DNA from: an uncultured Prevotella sp.
GTDB taxonomy: Bacteria; Bacteroidota; Bacteroidia; Bacteroidales; Bacteroidaceae
Assembly (NCBI GenBank): GCA_945873145.1
Contig: CAMCBZ010000028.1
Span: 1-36,535, forward strand
Length of the DNA: 36,535 nt
Direction: 5' to 3'
The notes beneath the pieces are model-generated. The model made no database searches, was not told the DNA's origin, and saw nothing but the letters and a program-made list of their open reading frames with translations. Position numbers and translations under genes: made by a program. Shown here piece by piece: positions 1 to 9,183 of this stretch. Positions within the stretch are counted from its first letter, which is position 1; every line of letters begins with the position of its first letter.

Positions 1-1851
1 AGCCACAAGGAGACACTGCGCTTTGGCACCGGTTTGCTTGGCGGGCACTGGGGACTGCAGGGCCGGCTGTCTAACATCGGATCGAAAGGATACCTTGACC
101 GCGCCTCTACGAAACTCAACTCCTACTTCCTCCAGGCCGGATACTTCACCGACAACACGATGGTGAAATTCCTTACCTTCAATGGCACAGAACGCACTTA
201 CCACGCCTGGAACTACGCTTCGAAATATGAGCAGAGCCTCTACGGCCGACGCTACAACTCCTGCGGTGTGTACTGGGACCAGGACGGCAACATGCAGTAC
301 TACGACGGTCAGACCGACAACTACCATCAGCAGAACTACCAGTTCATCGTCAACCAGCTGCTCGGCGACAAGTGGAGCATCAACGCCACTCTGCACTATA
401 CCAAGGGTCAGGGCTACTACGAGGAGTATAAAGACGGTAAGGCCTGGACCGACTACGGACTGGCTGCCGACGACAAGAGCAACGTCATCGTCAGCAACGG
501 CACAACGTACTACTCCCACATCATGGGTGACCTCGTACGCCAGAAGAAGATGGACAATGACTTCTACGGTGCTATCGCCAGCATCAACTACGACAACAAA
601 AAAGATCTGAAGGCTACGCTCGGCGCAGGATGGAACCGTTACGACGGCCAGCACTTCGGTAAGGTCATCTGGGAAACGACTACACCATATTATATATACA
701 AGGATGCCAACGGCAACAAACTGGAGGATGCCAACGGCACCGTCACGAAGCCCTACGCTCCGACACGTACTGTGTATCCAAACTTTGAGTACTATCGCGA
801 CGAGGCTTGGAAGAGCGACTTCAATGTCTACGGCAAGGCTGCATGGACATTCCTGCCGGGACTGAATGCCTACGTCGACCTGCAATACCGTCATGTGGGC
901 TTCCGTCTGCAAGACCCGGGCGACTGGTACGGTGCCAACCCTGACAACAAGCTGTGGGCCCACGATGATTTTGACTTCTTCAACCCGAAAGCCGGACTCA
1001 ACTATCAGTTCGACAGCCACAACCGCTTCTATGTCAGCTACGCCATCAGCCACAAGGAGCCGACACGCAACGACTATCAGAACAACTACGTCAACCATCT
1101 GAAGGCCGAGAAGCTCCAGGACTGGGAGTTGGGCTACCGCTACGAGAGTCCCGTATTCTCCGCCGGCGTGAACCTCTACTACATGTACTACAACCATCAG
1201 TATGTGCTCACCGGTGAGCTCGATGAGATTGGTGAGATGAAAGCCAGCAACGACAACAGCGGCAAGTCTTATCGCGAAGGCGTGGAGTTGGAAGCTGCCT
1301 GGAAGCCCGTCAGCTGGTTCCGCTGGGATGCCAACGCCACCTTCTCGCACAACATCTGCAAGGACTGGACGGTGACACTCGACGACGGATCGGCTGTCAA
1401 CCTCGGTGACACGCACACTGCCTTCTCCCCTGACTTTATCTTCAACAACATCCTAACCTTTACCTACGCTGGTTTCAACGCCGGCATCCAGAGCCAGTAT
1501 ATCGGCAAACAGTATCTGACCAACACCGACTTCGACAGTTACAAGAACTACAACAAGGACGGAAGCTTCGACCAGAACGTGGATATGTTCCTCAAAGCAC
1601 ATTTCAACACCAACGTGGATCTGAGCTACCACTTTGCCCTGCCCCACTTCGGACTGAAGGACATCACCCTTGGCGTGACGCTCTACAACATCTTCAACGC
1701 CAAGTATGACAACAATGGATGGGCTGCTCCCTCGTTCCGCAAGGACGGTAAGGGTAATGTCGAGGCTTACCGCACCAACGACCTCTATGAGGCCGGCTTC
1801 GCGCCCTCGGCTCCGTTTAACTGGATGGCACATCTAAGCATTAACTTCTAA
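1..1851 (+). CDS. TonB-dependent outer-membrane receptor, probably for thiamine (5' end outside window)
   Basis: The reading frame is open from base 1, so the signal peptide and plug domain lie upstream of the window; about 616 residues of beta-barrel are visible. Barrel features are alternating aromatic/polar strands, loops rich in Asn, Gly, Tyr and Asp, and a C-terminal aromatic ending (LSINF) typical of proteins inserted by the BAM machinery. It would import a scarce nutrient across the outer membrane using TonB energy. The substrate cannot be read from the barrel. A PnuC-type transporter and thiamine pyrophosphokinase follow on the same strand, and Bacteroides is known to group a thiamine receptor (OMPthi), PnuT and a TPP-forming kinase, so thiamine is the best inference. 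A TPP riboswitch would be expected upstream, outside this window. The receptor family is certain; the substrate is moderately supported. Confidence 0.85.
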   Translation, partial: SHKETLRFGTGLLGGHWGLQGRLSNIGSKGYLDRASTKLNSYFLQAGYFTDNTMVKFLTFNGTERTYHAWNYASKYEQSLYGRRYNSCGVYWDQDGNMQYYDGQTDNYHQQNYQFIVNQLLGDKWSINATLHYTKGQGYYEEYKDGKAWTDYGLAADDKSNVIVSNGTTYYSHIMGDLVRQKKMDNDFYGAIASINYDNKKDLKATLGAGWNRYDGQHFGKVIWETTTPYYIYKDANGNKLEDANGTVTKPYAPTRTVYPNFEYYRDEAWKSDFNVYGKAAWTFLPGLNAYVDLQYRHVGFRLQDPGDWYGANPDNKLWAHDDFDFFNPKAGLNYQFDSHNRFYVSYAISHKEPTRNDYQNNYVNHLKAEKLQDWELGYRYESPVFSAGVNLYYMYYNHQYVLTGELDEIGEMKASNDNSGKSYREGVELEAAWKPVSWFRWDANATFSHNICKDWTVTLDDGSAVNLGDTHTAFSPDFIFNNILTFTYAGFNAGIQSQYIGKQYLTNTDFDSYKNYNKDGSFDQNVDMFLKAHFNTNVDLSYHFALPHFGLKDITLGVTLYNIFNAKYDNNGWAAPSFRKDGKGNVEAYRTNDLYEAGFAPSAPFNWMAHLSINF

Positions 1852-1852
1852 A

Positions 1853-1905
1853 CAAAAGACTCTCTCTGACTCCACCTTTTAGGGAGAGTCAGAGAGGGGC
1901 TTTTG
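1853..1905 (+). terminator. terminator/attenuator-like hairpin between receptor and transporter genes
   Basis: An 11-bp perfect stem (1862-1872 with 1886-1896) is extended by an outer CAAAAG/CTTTTG pairing (1853-1858 with 1900-1905). A short T run follows inside the outer arm. It starts two bases after the receptor stop codon, so it could end most receptor transcripts while letting some read through into the transporter gene. It may be partly bidirectional, because the outer arm gives a T-rich tail on both strands. Confidence 0.7.
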
Positions 1906-1935
1906 CTAATAGAAAAAATCATACAATAGCAGCGT

Positions 1936-2505
1936 ATGCTGGATATTATTGGAACGATCATCGGCCTTGTATATATCTATCAGGAGTACAAGGCTTCGAT
2001 ATGGCTATGGATCACCGGTATCATCATGCCGGTGGTCTATATGTTTGTTTACCTCGACGCCGGTCTCTATGCCGACTTTGGCATGCAGGTGTACTATGCC
2101 CTGGCTGCCGTCTACGGTCTACTCGTATGGCGGTTCGGCAAGAAGCGTGGACAGCAACAGGAGGGCGACATGCCCATCACCCACGTGAATCGCAGTCTGC
2201 TTCTCCCCTCTCTCCTACTCTTTCTCGCTGCCTGGGTGCTGGTCTACTGGATTCTCATCCGCTTCACCAACTCCACCGTACCCGTCCTCGACTCCTTCGG
2301 CAATGCGCTGAGCTTCATCGGACTGTGGTGGCTGGCCCGCAAATACGTGGAGCAGTGGCTGCTGTGGATTGTCATCGATGCTGAGCTCGCCGCCCTCTAT
2401 GTCTACAAAGGCCTGCCTTTCACCGCCGGTCTCTACGCCCTCTATGTCGCCATCGCCGTGGCCGGGTATTTCAAATGGAAGAAAGCGGCTACAAGCTACA
2501 ACTGA
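1936..2505 (+). CDS. pnuT: PnuC-family vitamin transporter, probably thiamine (PnuT)
   Basis: This 189-residue integral membrane protein has about seven hydrophobic segments and the PnuC-family pattern: an N-terminal helix with YIYQEYK, WLWITGIIMPVVY, a central VYYALAAVYG stretch and a C-terminal AALYVYKG region. PnuC proteins move nicotinamide riboside, riboflavin or thiamine by facilitated diffusion, and the substrate is trapped by phosphorylation. The next gene is thiamine pyrophosphokinase and the preceding one a TonB receptor, so the thiamine version (PnuT) is the best reading. The gap to the kinase gene is only 24 nt, consistent with co-transcription. No TAnnTTTG promoter is visible in the 84-nt gap before the gene. 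Nicotinamide riboside specificity cannot be ruled out from sequence alone. Confidence 0.85.
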   Translation: MLDIIGTIIGLVYIYQEYKASIWLWITGIIMPVVYMFVYLDAGLYADFGMQVYYALAAVYGLLVWRFGKKRGQQQEGDMPITHVNRSLLLPSLLLFLAAWVLVYWILIRFTNSTVPVLDSFGNALSFIGLWWLARKYVEQWLLWIVIDAELAALYVYKGLPFTAGLYALYVAIAVAGYFKWKKAATSYN

Positions 2506-2529
2506 ACAACTCAAAGAAAAGGATCAAAC

Positions 2530-3213
2530 ATGAATGATTTCTCTGCCGTCATCCTTGCCGACGGCGATTTTCCTACTCATCAAATACCACTGGGTATTCT
2601 GCATCAGGCACAGCGGCTGATCTGCTGCGACGGCGCGCTGCTCACGCTCTTCAAGCACCAGCCACAAGAGATAGAAAGGTTGAGAGCGGAAGAAAAACTC
2701 TATGGTGTGGGCGACGGCGACAGCCTGCCGGCAGGGCTCAAGGCGCAGTATGCCGACATCTTCCATGCAGTCAGCGAACAGGAGGACAACGACCTCACCA
2801 AAGCAACACGCTTTGCCATCGGGATGATGAAAGCATCGGCAAAGGAAAACCGTGAGAAGCGACGACTGCGGCTGGCCTATCTGGGTGCCACGGGCAAGCG
2901 CGAGGACCACACCCTCGGCAACATCGCGCTGATGATGCGCTACCTGCGTGACTTCGCCATCCTGCCGGAGATGTATACCGACTACGGTTGGTTCACACCC
3001 GCACAGGGCGACATGGCGTTCAGCACCTTTGAGCGTCAACAGATGAGCATCTTCAACTTCTCTTGCACAAAACTGGAGAGCACCGGGCTGCGATGGCAGA
3101 GCTACGCCTACAAAGAATGGTGGCAGGGCACGCTCAACGAATGCACTGGCAACGAGGTCAGCTTTCGCTCCGACGGCGACTATATGGTCTACCGCACCTA
3201 CGATGCCAAGTAG
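2530..3213 (+). CDS. thiN: thiamine pyrophosphokinase
   Basis: The enzyme transfers pyrophosphate from ATP to thiamine, giving thiamine pyrophosphate in the cytoplasm. The 227-residue protein shows the expected motifs in order: CDGA at 33-36, GDGDS at 61-65, the EQEDNDLTKA metal/ATP site at 83-92 and GATGKREDHTLGN at 119-131. A C-terminal beta-rich thiamine-binding part follows. The length is normal for the family. It lies 24 nt after the PnuC-type transporter, so phosphorylation would trap imported thiamine in the cell. The downstream neighbour is convergent, with only 15 nt between stop codons, so there is little room for an independent terminator. Confidence 0.92.
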   Translation: MNDFSAVILADGDFPTHQIPLGILHQAQRLICCDGALLTLFKHQPQEIERLRAEEKLYGVGDGDSLPAGLKAQYADIFHAVSEQEDNDLTKATRFAIGMMKASAKENREKRRLRLAYLGATGKREDHTLGNIALMMRYLRDFAILPEMYTDYGWFTPAQGDMAFSTFERQQMSIFNFSCTKLESTGLRWQSYAYKEWWQGTLNECTGNEVSFRSDGDYMVYRTYDAK

Positions 3214-3228
3214 GCCACCACGACACGC

Positions 3229-3528
3229 TCATCCCTTGTTGAGCAGATGGCGGAGCACCTCCAAAGGAGCATAGAGAATCATGCGGGGACCCGTCCACCG
3301 CATGATCTGACGCACACGCTCACGCTGGGCAGGCGCATAGCAGTGACAGGGACAACGCTTGCACGCCGGCTTCTCGTCCTGCCAACGACAATGGTCAAGA
3401 CGGTGATGACAATAGTCGATCAGCGAGCGATATTCCTCAGAAGGCTCCGCCTGATGGAGCCGGTGACGGCAATAGAGCTGTATCATAAACGCGATGGTAT
3501 GCTTTTCCCGGTCGATGACTTTTCCCAT
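3229..3528 (-). CDS. nitrous-oxide-stimulated promoter family protein, function unknown
   Basis: The protein is about 99 residues if translation begins at MGKVIDREKHTI (3528). The frame stays open to 3618, but a promoter (3571-3578) lies inside that extension, so the internal Met is preferred. It has the family signature: an N-terminal KHTIAFMIQLYCRHRH-like helix, a YCHHRL segment, a KPACKRCPCHCY cysteine/histidine cluster that could bind metal, and a GPRMILYAPL motif near the end. The family takes its name from a nitrous-oxide-responsive promoter region; its biochemical role is not established. It stands alone between the thiamine operon, which it faces, and a divergent lipoprotein gene. Confidence 0.8.
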   Translation of the reverse strand: MGKVIDREKHTIAFMIQLYCRHRLHQAEPSEEYRSLIDYCHHRLDHCRWQDEKPACKRCPCHCYAPAQRERVRQIMRWTGPRMILYAPLEVLRHLLNKG

Positions 3529-3570
3529 AATGCGGTTCTTTTTTGTTGAATAGCTGTTGTTGATGAACTG

Positions 3571-3578
3571 CAAAGGTA
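3571..3578 (-). promoter_or_regulatory. sigma-ABfr -7 element (TACCTTTG) for the nitrous-oxide family gene
   Basis: On the minus strand the sequence reads TACCTTTG, matching the Bacteroidota TAnnTTTG -7 box about 43 nt upstream of the chosen ATG at 3528. No convincing -33 TTTG was located. The box lies downstream of the longest possible start and so supports the shorter protein. Confidence 0.6.
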
Positions 3579-3656
3579 GCAAAAAAATGTAAAACACAAG
3601 CAAGTTTTCCTCTCTCACTCTATTTTACGAGTAAACATCAAGAAAGGAAAAAGATC

Positions 3657-4403
3657 ATGAAACACTATTTCAAGAAAGCATTCCTGGCCCTTGGACTGAT
3701 GGCCGGGCTCGTCACTCTCCAATCATGCAACGACGACGATGACAACTACTATTATTATCCCAACTACCTCCCCAACGCCCTCGTGACCGTACGTCCGGCC
3801 GCCGACGGCTCGTTCACCATGCAGCTCGACGACTCTACAACGCTCACACCGGCCAACATGCAGCAATCGCCCTTCGGCAACAAGGAGGTGCGCGCACTCG
3901 TCAACTGCTATAAGGCTAACTCCACACCGAATAACGACAATCGTGTGAACATCGTCTGGATTGACAGCATCCGCACCAAACTGCCGGTAGCCACGACAGG
4001 CAACAACGATGACAAGACATACGGCAACGACCCGATAGAAGTAGTCCGTGACTGGGTGACCGTAGCCGAGGATGGCTATCTGACACTCCGTTTCCGTACG
4101 CGCTGGAGCAATAGTGGTCAGGTACACTACATCAACCTGGTTACTGGCACCAATCCCGATGATCCCTTCGACCTGGTCCTTCGCCAGGATGCTAAAGGCG
4201 ACACCAACGGCTCCTGGGGCGACGCGCTCATCGCCTTCAACCTCAATGAGTTGAAGAGAGTCCACGGTGACAAGGTGAAACTTACGCTTCACTGGAAGTC
4301 ATACTCCGGCGAGAAGTCGGCAACCTTTGACCTGCGCCTGCGTCCCGCAGCCTCCACATCAGCACTCACCACCCGACTACCGCTGAGCGCAAAGGTGAAA
4401 TAA
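3657..4403 (+). CDS. NigD-like lipoprotein
   Basis: The 248-residue protein begins with a lipoprotein signal (MKHYFKKAFLALGLMAGLV, then the lipobox LQSC with Cys at 24). An acidic/tyrosine-rich linker (NDDDDNYYYYPN) follows. The rest resembles the NigD-like family of Bacteroidota: an N-terminal OB-like part and a C-terminal beta-sandwich containing GYLTLRFRTRW-type strands. NigD was named from a Prevotella nigrescin bacteriocin locus, but most relatives are stand-alone surface or periplasmic lipoproteins of unknown role, and no bacteriocin gene is nearby. A purine-rich AAAGGA about 9 nt before the ATG could help initiation. It is followed by a bidirectional terminator shared with the convergent fumarase gene. 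Confidence 0.8.
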   Translation: MKHYFKKAFLALGLMAGLVTLQSCNDDDDNYYYYPNYLPNALVTVRPAADGSFTMQLDDSTTLTPANMQQSPFGNKEVRALVNCYKANSTPNNDNRVNIVWIDSIRTKLPVATTGNNDDKTYGNDPIEVVRDWVTVAEDGYLTLRFRTRWSNSGQVHYINLVTGTNPDDPFDLVLRQDAKGDTNGSWGDALIAFNLNELKRVHGDKVKLTLHWKSYSGEKSATFDLRLRPAASTSALTTRLPLSAKVK

Positions 4404-4458
4404 GCGAAGGCATATCGAGTTCAGTGAAGCAACAAGCGTTTAATTATTAGCAACGAAA

Positions 4459-4500
4459 AAGTCCGGAAGCAGCAATGGCCACTTCCGGACTTATTATTTT
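4459..4500. terminator. bidirectional terminator between NigD-like gene and fumarase gene
   Basis: A perfect 11-bp stem pairs 4459-4469 with 4482-4492 around a 12-nt loop. A T-rich tail follows on the plus strand, and an A run precedes the stem, giving a T run on the minus strand. It lies between two convergent genes and can serve both. Confidence 0.85.
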
Positions 4501-4517
4501 TAGTAACTTAGTACCTT

Positions 4518-6167
4518 TTATTTGCAGGTGCCGCAGGTCCAAGGCTTCAACTCCTTGAAGAAGTCGTGGCCCTTGTCGTCAACAAGGATGAAGGCTGGGA
4601 AGTCCTTAACGGTGATCTTCCAGATGGCCTCCATACCAAGCTCGGGATACTCCACGCACTCGATGCTCTTGATGGTATCCTGAGACAGCACAGCAGCGAC
4701 GCCGCCGATAGTACCCAGATAGAAGCCGCCGTGCTTCTTGCAGGCGTCGGTGACAACCTGTGTACGGTTGCCCTTGCCGATCATGATCATAGAACCGCCG
4801 TGAGCCTGGAACTCGTCGACATACGGATCCATACGGTTGCTCGTCGTCGGACCCATGGAACCGCAAGGATAGCCTTCCGGAGTTTTAGCAGGACCAGCGT
4901 AGAGCACAGGATGGTTCTTGAAGTACTCGGGCAGATCCTCGCCCTTGTCGAGACGGGCTTTCAGCTTGGCGTGAGCGATGTCGCGGGCCACGATGATGGT
5001 ACCGGTAAGGCTCACACGAGTGGAGACAGGATACTTGGTCAGGATGGCACGAGCCTTGTCGATGCCCTCGTCGAGGTTGATGGCGATGCCGCCGTTGTCG
5101 CCCGGCTGCTGCAACTCAGCAGGGATGAGGTTGCCGGGATTGGTATCCATCTTCTCCAACCAGATACCGTCCTTGTTGATCTTAGCCTTGATGTTGCGGT
5201 CAGCAGAGCAGCTCACGCCGAGACCAATCGGGCAGCTGGCACCGTGACGGGGCAAGCGGATCACACGCACGTCGTGGGCGAAGTACTTGCCACCGAACTG
5301 TGCGCCGAAGCCAATCTTGTGAGCTTCCTTGAGCAGCTTAGCCTCCAGGTCGAGGTCGCGGAAAGCACGTCCGGTCTCATCGCCCGTCGTTGGCAGGTTG
5401 TCGAGATAGTGGATAGAGCCGAGCTTCACTGTCAACAGGTTCTTCTCTGCCGACGTACCGCCGATGACGAAGCAGATGTGGTAAGGAGGACAAGCGGCAG
5501 TGCCGAGGCTCTTCATCTTCTCCACGAGGAAGGGCAGCAGTGTGCCCTCGTTCTGGATGGTAGCCTTGGTCATCGGGTAGAAGTAGGTCTTGTTGGCCGA
5601 ACCGCCACCCTTGGCAACCATCACAAAGCGATACTCAGCACCCTTAGTGGCCTCGATATCGATCTGTGCGGGCAGGTTGCACTTGGTGTTCACCTCTTCA
5701 TACATCGTCAATGGTGCATTCTGAGAGTAACGGAGGTTGTCCTGAGTGTAGGTATTGTACACGCCGCGTGACAAAGCCTCTTCCTCATCGAAGTCAGCCC
5801 ATACTTGCTGTCCCTTCTCGCCGTGGATGATGGCCGTTCCGGTGTCCTGGCAGAAAGGCAGAATGCCCTTGGCAGCTGTCTCGGCGTTGCGCAGGAGTGT
5901 CAGTGCCACATAGCGGTCGTTGTCAGAAGCCTCGGGATCGCTGAGAATGGCAGCTACCTGCTCATTGTGTTTGCGACGCAGACAGAACTCCACATCGTGG
6001 AAGGCCTGCTGGGCCAACAGGGTCAGAGCCTCGGGAGTGACCTTCAGGATCTCCTTGCCCTCGAATGTTGATGTGCTTACTCCCTCTTTGGTGAGCAGAC
6101 GATACTCGGTATCGTCCTCACCCATCTGAAACATGGGAGCGTACTTGAAATCTACTGGTTTTGCCAT
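4518..6167 (-). CDS. class I (iron-sulfur) fumarate hydratase
   Basis: The enzyme interconverts fumarate and malate in the cytoplasm. The 549-residue protein is full length for single-chain, E. coli FumA/FumB-like class I fumarases. Three cysteines sit at the spacing expected for the catalytic 4Fe-4S cluster: C106 in FCQDTG, C226 in GTAACPPYH and C320 in [10 protein letters not shown], matching the spacing known from FumA (105/224/318). The C-terminal beta domain has [15 protein letters not shown] and the [12 protein letters not shown] segment. In anaerobic Bacteroidota this enzyme works in the reductive branch leading to succinate. It lies 38 nt downstream of the M16 peptidase gene with no TAnnTTTG promoter in the gap, so read-through from upstream is likely. 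Confidence 0.95.
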   Translation of the reverse strand: MAKPVDFKYAPMFQMGEDDTEYRLLTKEGVSTSTFEGKEILKVTPEALTLLAQQAFHDVEFCLRRKHNEQVAAILSDPEASDNDRYVALTLLRNAETAAKGILPFCQDTGTAIIHGEKGQQVWADFDEEEALSRGVYNTYTQDNLRYSQNAPLTMYEEVNTKCNLPAQIDIEATKGAEYRFVMVAKGGGSANKTYFYPMTKATIQNEGTLLPFLVEKMKSLGTAACPPYHICFVIGGTSAEKNLLTVKLGSIHYLDNLPTTGDETGRAFRDLDLEAKLLKEAHKIGFGAQFGGKYFAHDVRVIRLPRHGASCPIGLGVSCSADRNIKAKINKDGIWLEKMDTNPGNLIPAELQQPGDNGGIAINLDEGIDKARAILTKYPVSTRVSLTGTIIVARDIAHAKLKARLDKGEDLPEYFKNHPVLYAGPAKTPEGYPCGSMGPTTSNRMDPYVDEFQAHGGSMIMIGKGNRTQVVTDACKKHGGFYLGTIGGVAAVLSQDTIKSIECVEYPELGMEAIWKITVKDFPAFILVDDKGHDFFKELKPWTCGTCK

Positions 6168-6205
6168 AATGCTTTTATATAACTAATATCTTTATAGAAT
6201 AATAT

Positions 6206-9103
6206 TTAAAAACCGAATATTTCTTCTTTGGTTAATCGCTTCACCGGTCCGATCTTACTGAGCGCGTTCATGTCGAGCTCTTTCTCATCGCCGAGGATGA
6301 TGTAGCGATAAGGCTTGCCGGAGATATTCTCCCTGGCGAACTTCACAAGGTCGGTCATCGTCAACGACGGCAACTTGTCGTAGATGACACGGTTGATGTC
6401 GTAGTCGAGGCCACGCTTCCGGGCAGAAAGATAAGCATTGAGGACAGCGAACTTGGTGGTGCGGGCTGTGGCGATGCTCTTCATCAGACTTTGCTTGGCC
6501 AGGTCAAGACCAGCCTGACGCTCCGGCATGTTGTTGAGCAACTGGTTGAACTCCTTGACGCAGTCCGTCATCTTGTCATTCTGCGTGATGATATACGTAT
6601 TGAAGCTCTCCGTCTCGCCCTTGCGCGACGGTGTTGTCAGCCATGCTCCTGCACTGTAAGCCAGTCCGCGAGCCTCACGCAACTCTTGGAAGACGATCGC
6701 ATTCATGCCTCCGCCGAAGTACTCGCCAAAGAGAGCGTTGACAGGAGCTTGCTCGGGGGTCCACTGCTTACCCTCGTTGAGATACTGCGTCATGTAGATG
6801 TTCTTTGCATCGTAGGGAGCAATCCACACCTCGTTCTGTGTCGTCGTCGTATACTGATACCGGCGTGCTGCGGGCAGAGTGGTCTTCATCGTGCAAGGAT
6901 AGCTCTTGGCCACGGTAGCCTCCAACTGTTTCATCGGTGTGGCACCATAATATAATAAGGTGTACTTACCTAAATTCTTCAATTGAGCTAGCAGCTGTTG
7001 AGGATCAGCCTTGCGGAGTTCATCAGCACTCATCTTGTTGCGGAAGCCATTGTAAGGACCGTACTCGCCATATTCACGAAGTGCAGAGAAGCAAATGCGC
7101 TGGTTGCCCTTGGCATCGTTGCGCGACTTCAGCAACAAGCCGACATACTTGTTGTAGCTCTCCGCGTCGGCTTTAGCCTGATTGATATAGTCACCCATGA
7201 GCTTCAGCGCAGCAGGCATGTTCTCATTGAGTCCGCTCAGAGACACACGTGTCTCGTCATCGCTGACACTCACGCTGTAGTCGCAAGCCAACTGATAGAA
7301 AGCTTTCTTGATGTCATTGACCGAACGGGTAGCTGTGCCGACATAGTCGAGATAGTCAGCCGCAACCTGCAACTGCTTGCTGTTCTCGCGGCCCACGGGG
7401 AAGACCAAGGAGAGGTCGAAAAGATCATCGGTTGTGTTCTGTTTATAGAGCACCTCGGCCCCATTCTTCATCTTACCCTTGTTCAGATCCTTGTTGAAGT
7501 CGATGAACTGTGGCTGGATAGGCTCCGGTTTGCTGTTGACAATAGCGGTGAGGAAGTCGCTGTGCTTGTCGTTGTTCGTAGGAATCGGCGTGATGTGCGG
7601 CTTCTCAATCTTGTGGATCGTCGTATCATTGCCGAGACGCTTGTAGACACAGACATAGTTGTCGAGGAAGTGACGGCGTGCAAAGTCCACGATCTGCTGT
7701 TTGGTGATCTTCGACATACGGTCGAGCTGTCCCACGACATGCTGCCAGCTCTCACCATTGATGAAGGCGTCCTTCATCATCTCGGTGCGGTTGCGGTTAC
7801 TGCTTAAGCCGCGCAGCATATTGAGTTTTTTGTTGGCGAGGACTGCTTTCATCAAGTTCTCATCAAATTCTCCACGTTTGAGTTTCTCTATCTCGGCGAG
7901 CATGAGGTCACGCACCTCTTCGAGCTTCTGTCCCTGCTTGGGCTCTCCCTCAGCGATGAACGTGGAATAGTCGGCCAAGCCTTCCACGCCCGTACCGGCA
8001 CTCATCACCTTCATCGGTTGGTTGAGGTCGATATCCATGAGTCCGGCCTTGCCGTTGGAGAGAAGATCTGAGATGAAACTCAGCGTGTCTGCCTGGTCAG
8101 AAGCTGCCTTGTCAAACTTCCAGCCGAGCATCACATTCTCAGCTTCCTGTCCGACAACCGTGGTGTCGACGTGCTGCTTCAGGTCTGCGACAGGCGCATA
8201 TTCGGGTCGGGAGAGCGTCGTGCTCGGCTTCCAGGAACCGAAATACTTGTCGATAGTGGCCACGGCCTTGTCGGGATCGAAGTCACCAGCCAGGCAGATG
8301 GCTACGTTGTTGGGCACATAGTAGCGGTGGAAATAGTTCTTGATGTTGACGATACTCGGATTTTTCAGATGCTCCTGCGTACCGATGGTTGTCTGTGTAC
8401 CATAAGGATGAGTGGGATAGAGCTTCTTTCCGAGTGCAACCCACTCTTTGTTGCCATCATTGGCAAGGCCAATATTATACTCCTCGTACACTGCTTCCAG
8501 TTCAGTGTGGAAGCCGCGGATGACCATGCTTTGGAAACGGTCGGCCTGGATCTTAGCCCACGTATCAATTTCATTGTTGGGGATATCCTCGATATAGCAA
8601 GTGACATCATTGCTGGTGTAGGCGTTGCTGCCTTCCGAGCCGATAGATGCCATCATCTTGTCATACTCGTTGGGGATGTTGTACTTGGCGGCAAGCTGCG
8701 AGAGCGAGTCTATTTTCTCGTACCAACGCTTACGTGCTGTAGGGTCGGTGATGTGGCGATACTGCTCAAAACGATTCTCGATGGAGTCGAGAAGTGGCTG
8801 TTCAGCAGCAAGATTCGACGTACCGAAATGCGTCGTACCCTTGAACATCAGATGCTCAAGATAGTGAGCCAGACCGGTGGTCTCCTTCGGGTCGTTGCGT
8901 GAACCGGTGCGCACAGCGATGTAGGTCTGCAACCGAGGCTTCTCCTTGTTTACACTGGTGTACACTTTCAGACCGTTGGGGAGCGTATAGATGCGCGTCT
9001 GCATCGGATCGCCCTTTACGGTCTCGTAGTGATAGCTCTGTGCCCAGGTGGCTGTAGCAAACAGCGAGAGGGCGGAGAGCATGATAGTCTTACAATTCAT
9101 CAT
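6206..9103 (-). CDS. M16 family zinc metallopeptidase, exported
   Basis: The 965-residue protein starts with a signal peptide (hydrophobic residues 7-20, AWA/Q-like cleavage near 21) and carries two tandem M16 units, as in pitrilysin-type peptidases. The first half has the inverted zinc motif HYLEH at 80-84, with the downstream glutamate region ELEAVYEE at 201-208. The second half lacks this motif and is the usual inactive structural half, with the conserved RGLAYS/GAW-type region near its C-terminal third. M16 enzymes enclose and degrade peptides; a signal peptide puts this one in the periplasm. It lies between DUF4954 and fumarase on the same strand; no functional link with either is evident. 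Confidence 0.92.
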   Translation of the reverse strand: MMNCKTIMLSALSLFATATWAQSYHYETVKGDPMQTRIYTLPNGLKVYTSVNKEKPRLQTYIAVRTGSRNDPKETTGLAHYLEHLMFKGTTHFGTSNLAAEQPLLDSIENRFEQYRHITDPTARKRWYEKIDSLSQLAAKYNIPNEYDKMMASIGSEGSNAYTSNDVTCYIEDIPNNEIDTWAKIQADRFQSMVIRGFHTELEAVYEEYNIGLANDGNKEWVALGKKLYPTHPYGTQTTIGTQEHLKNPSIVNIKNYFHRYYVPNNVAICLAGDFDPDKAVATIDKYFGSWKPSTTLSRPEYAPVADLKQHVDTTVVGQEAENVMLGWKFDKAASDQADTLSFISDLLSNGKAGLMDIDLNQPMKVMSAGTGVEGLADYSTFIAEGEPKQGQKLEEVRDLMLAEIEKLKRGEFDENLMKAVLANKKLNMLRGLSSNRNRTEMMKDAFINGESWQHVVGQLDRMSKITKQQIVDFARRHFLDNYVCVYKRLGNDTTIHKIEKPHITPIPTNNDKHSDFLTAIVNSKPEPIQPQFIDFNKDLNKGKMKNGAEVLYKQNTTDDLFDLSLVFPVGRENSKQLQVAADYLDYVGTATRSVNDIKKAFYQLACDYSVSVSDDETRVSLSGLNENMPAALKLMGDYINQAKADAESYNKYVGLLLKSRNDAKGNQRICFSALREYGEYGPYNGFRNKMSADELRKADPQQLLAQLKNLGKYTLLYYGATPMKQLEATVAKSYPCTMKTTLPAARRYQYTTTTQNEVWIAPYDAKNIYMTQYLNEGKQWTPEQAPVNALFGEYFGGGMNAIVFQELREARGLAYSAGAWLTTPSRKGETESFNTYIITQNDKMTDCVKEFNQLLNNMPERQAGLDLAKQSLMKSIATARTTKFAVLNAYLSARKRGLDYDINRVIYDKLPSLTMTDLVKFARENISGKPYRYIILGDEKELDMNALSKIGPVKRLTKEEIFGF

Positions 9104-9183
9104 ATTTTATTTGTTAATCTCAATCTTCAATTTGTACTTACAGGCTTCTTTCTTGACGGTCATTGATCATAGAGGTCTCTCCC

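Noticed and set aside
4566..5771. 401-residue open frame on the plus strand
   Set aside because: It lies antisense to the fumarase gene, whose Fe-S motifs are intact. The translation is Val/Leu/Asp-rich without any family motif, as expected for a shadow of GC-rich coding DNA.
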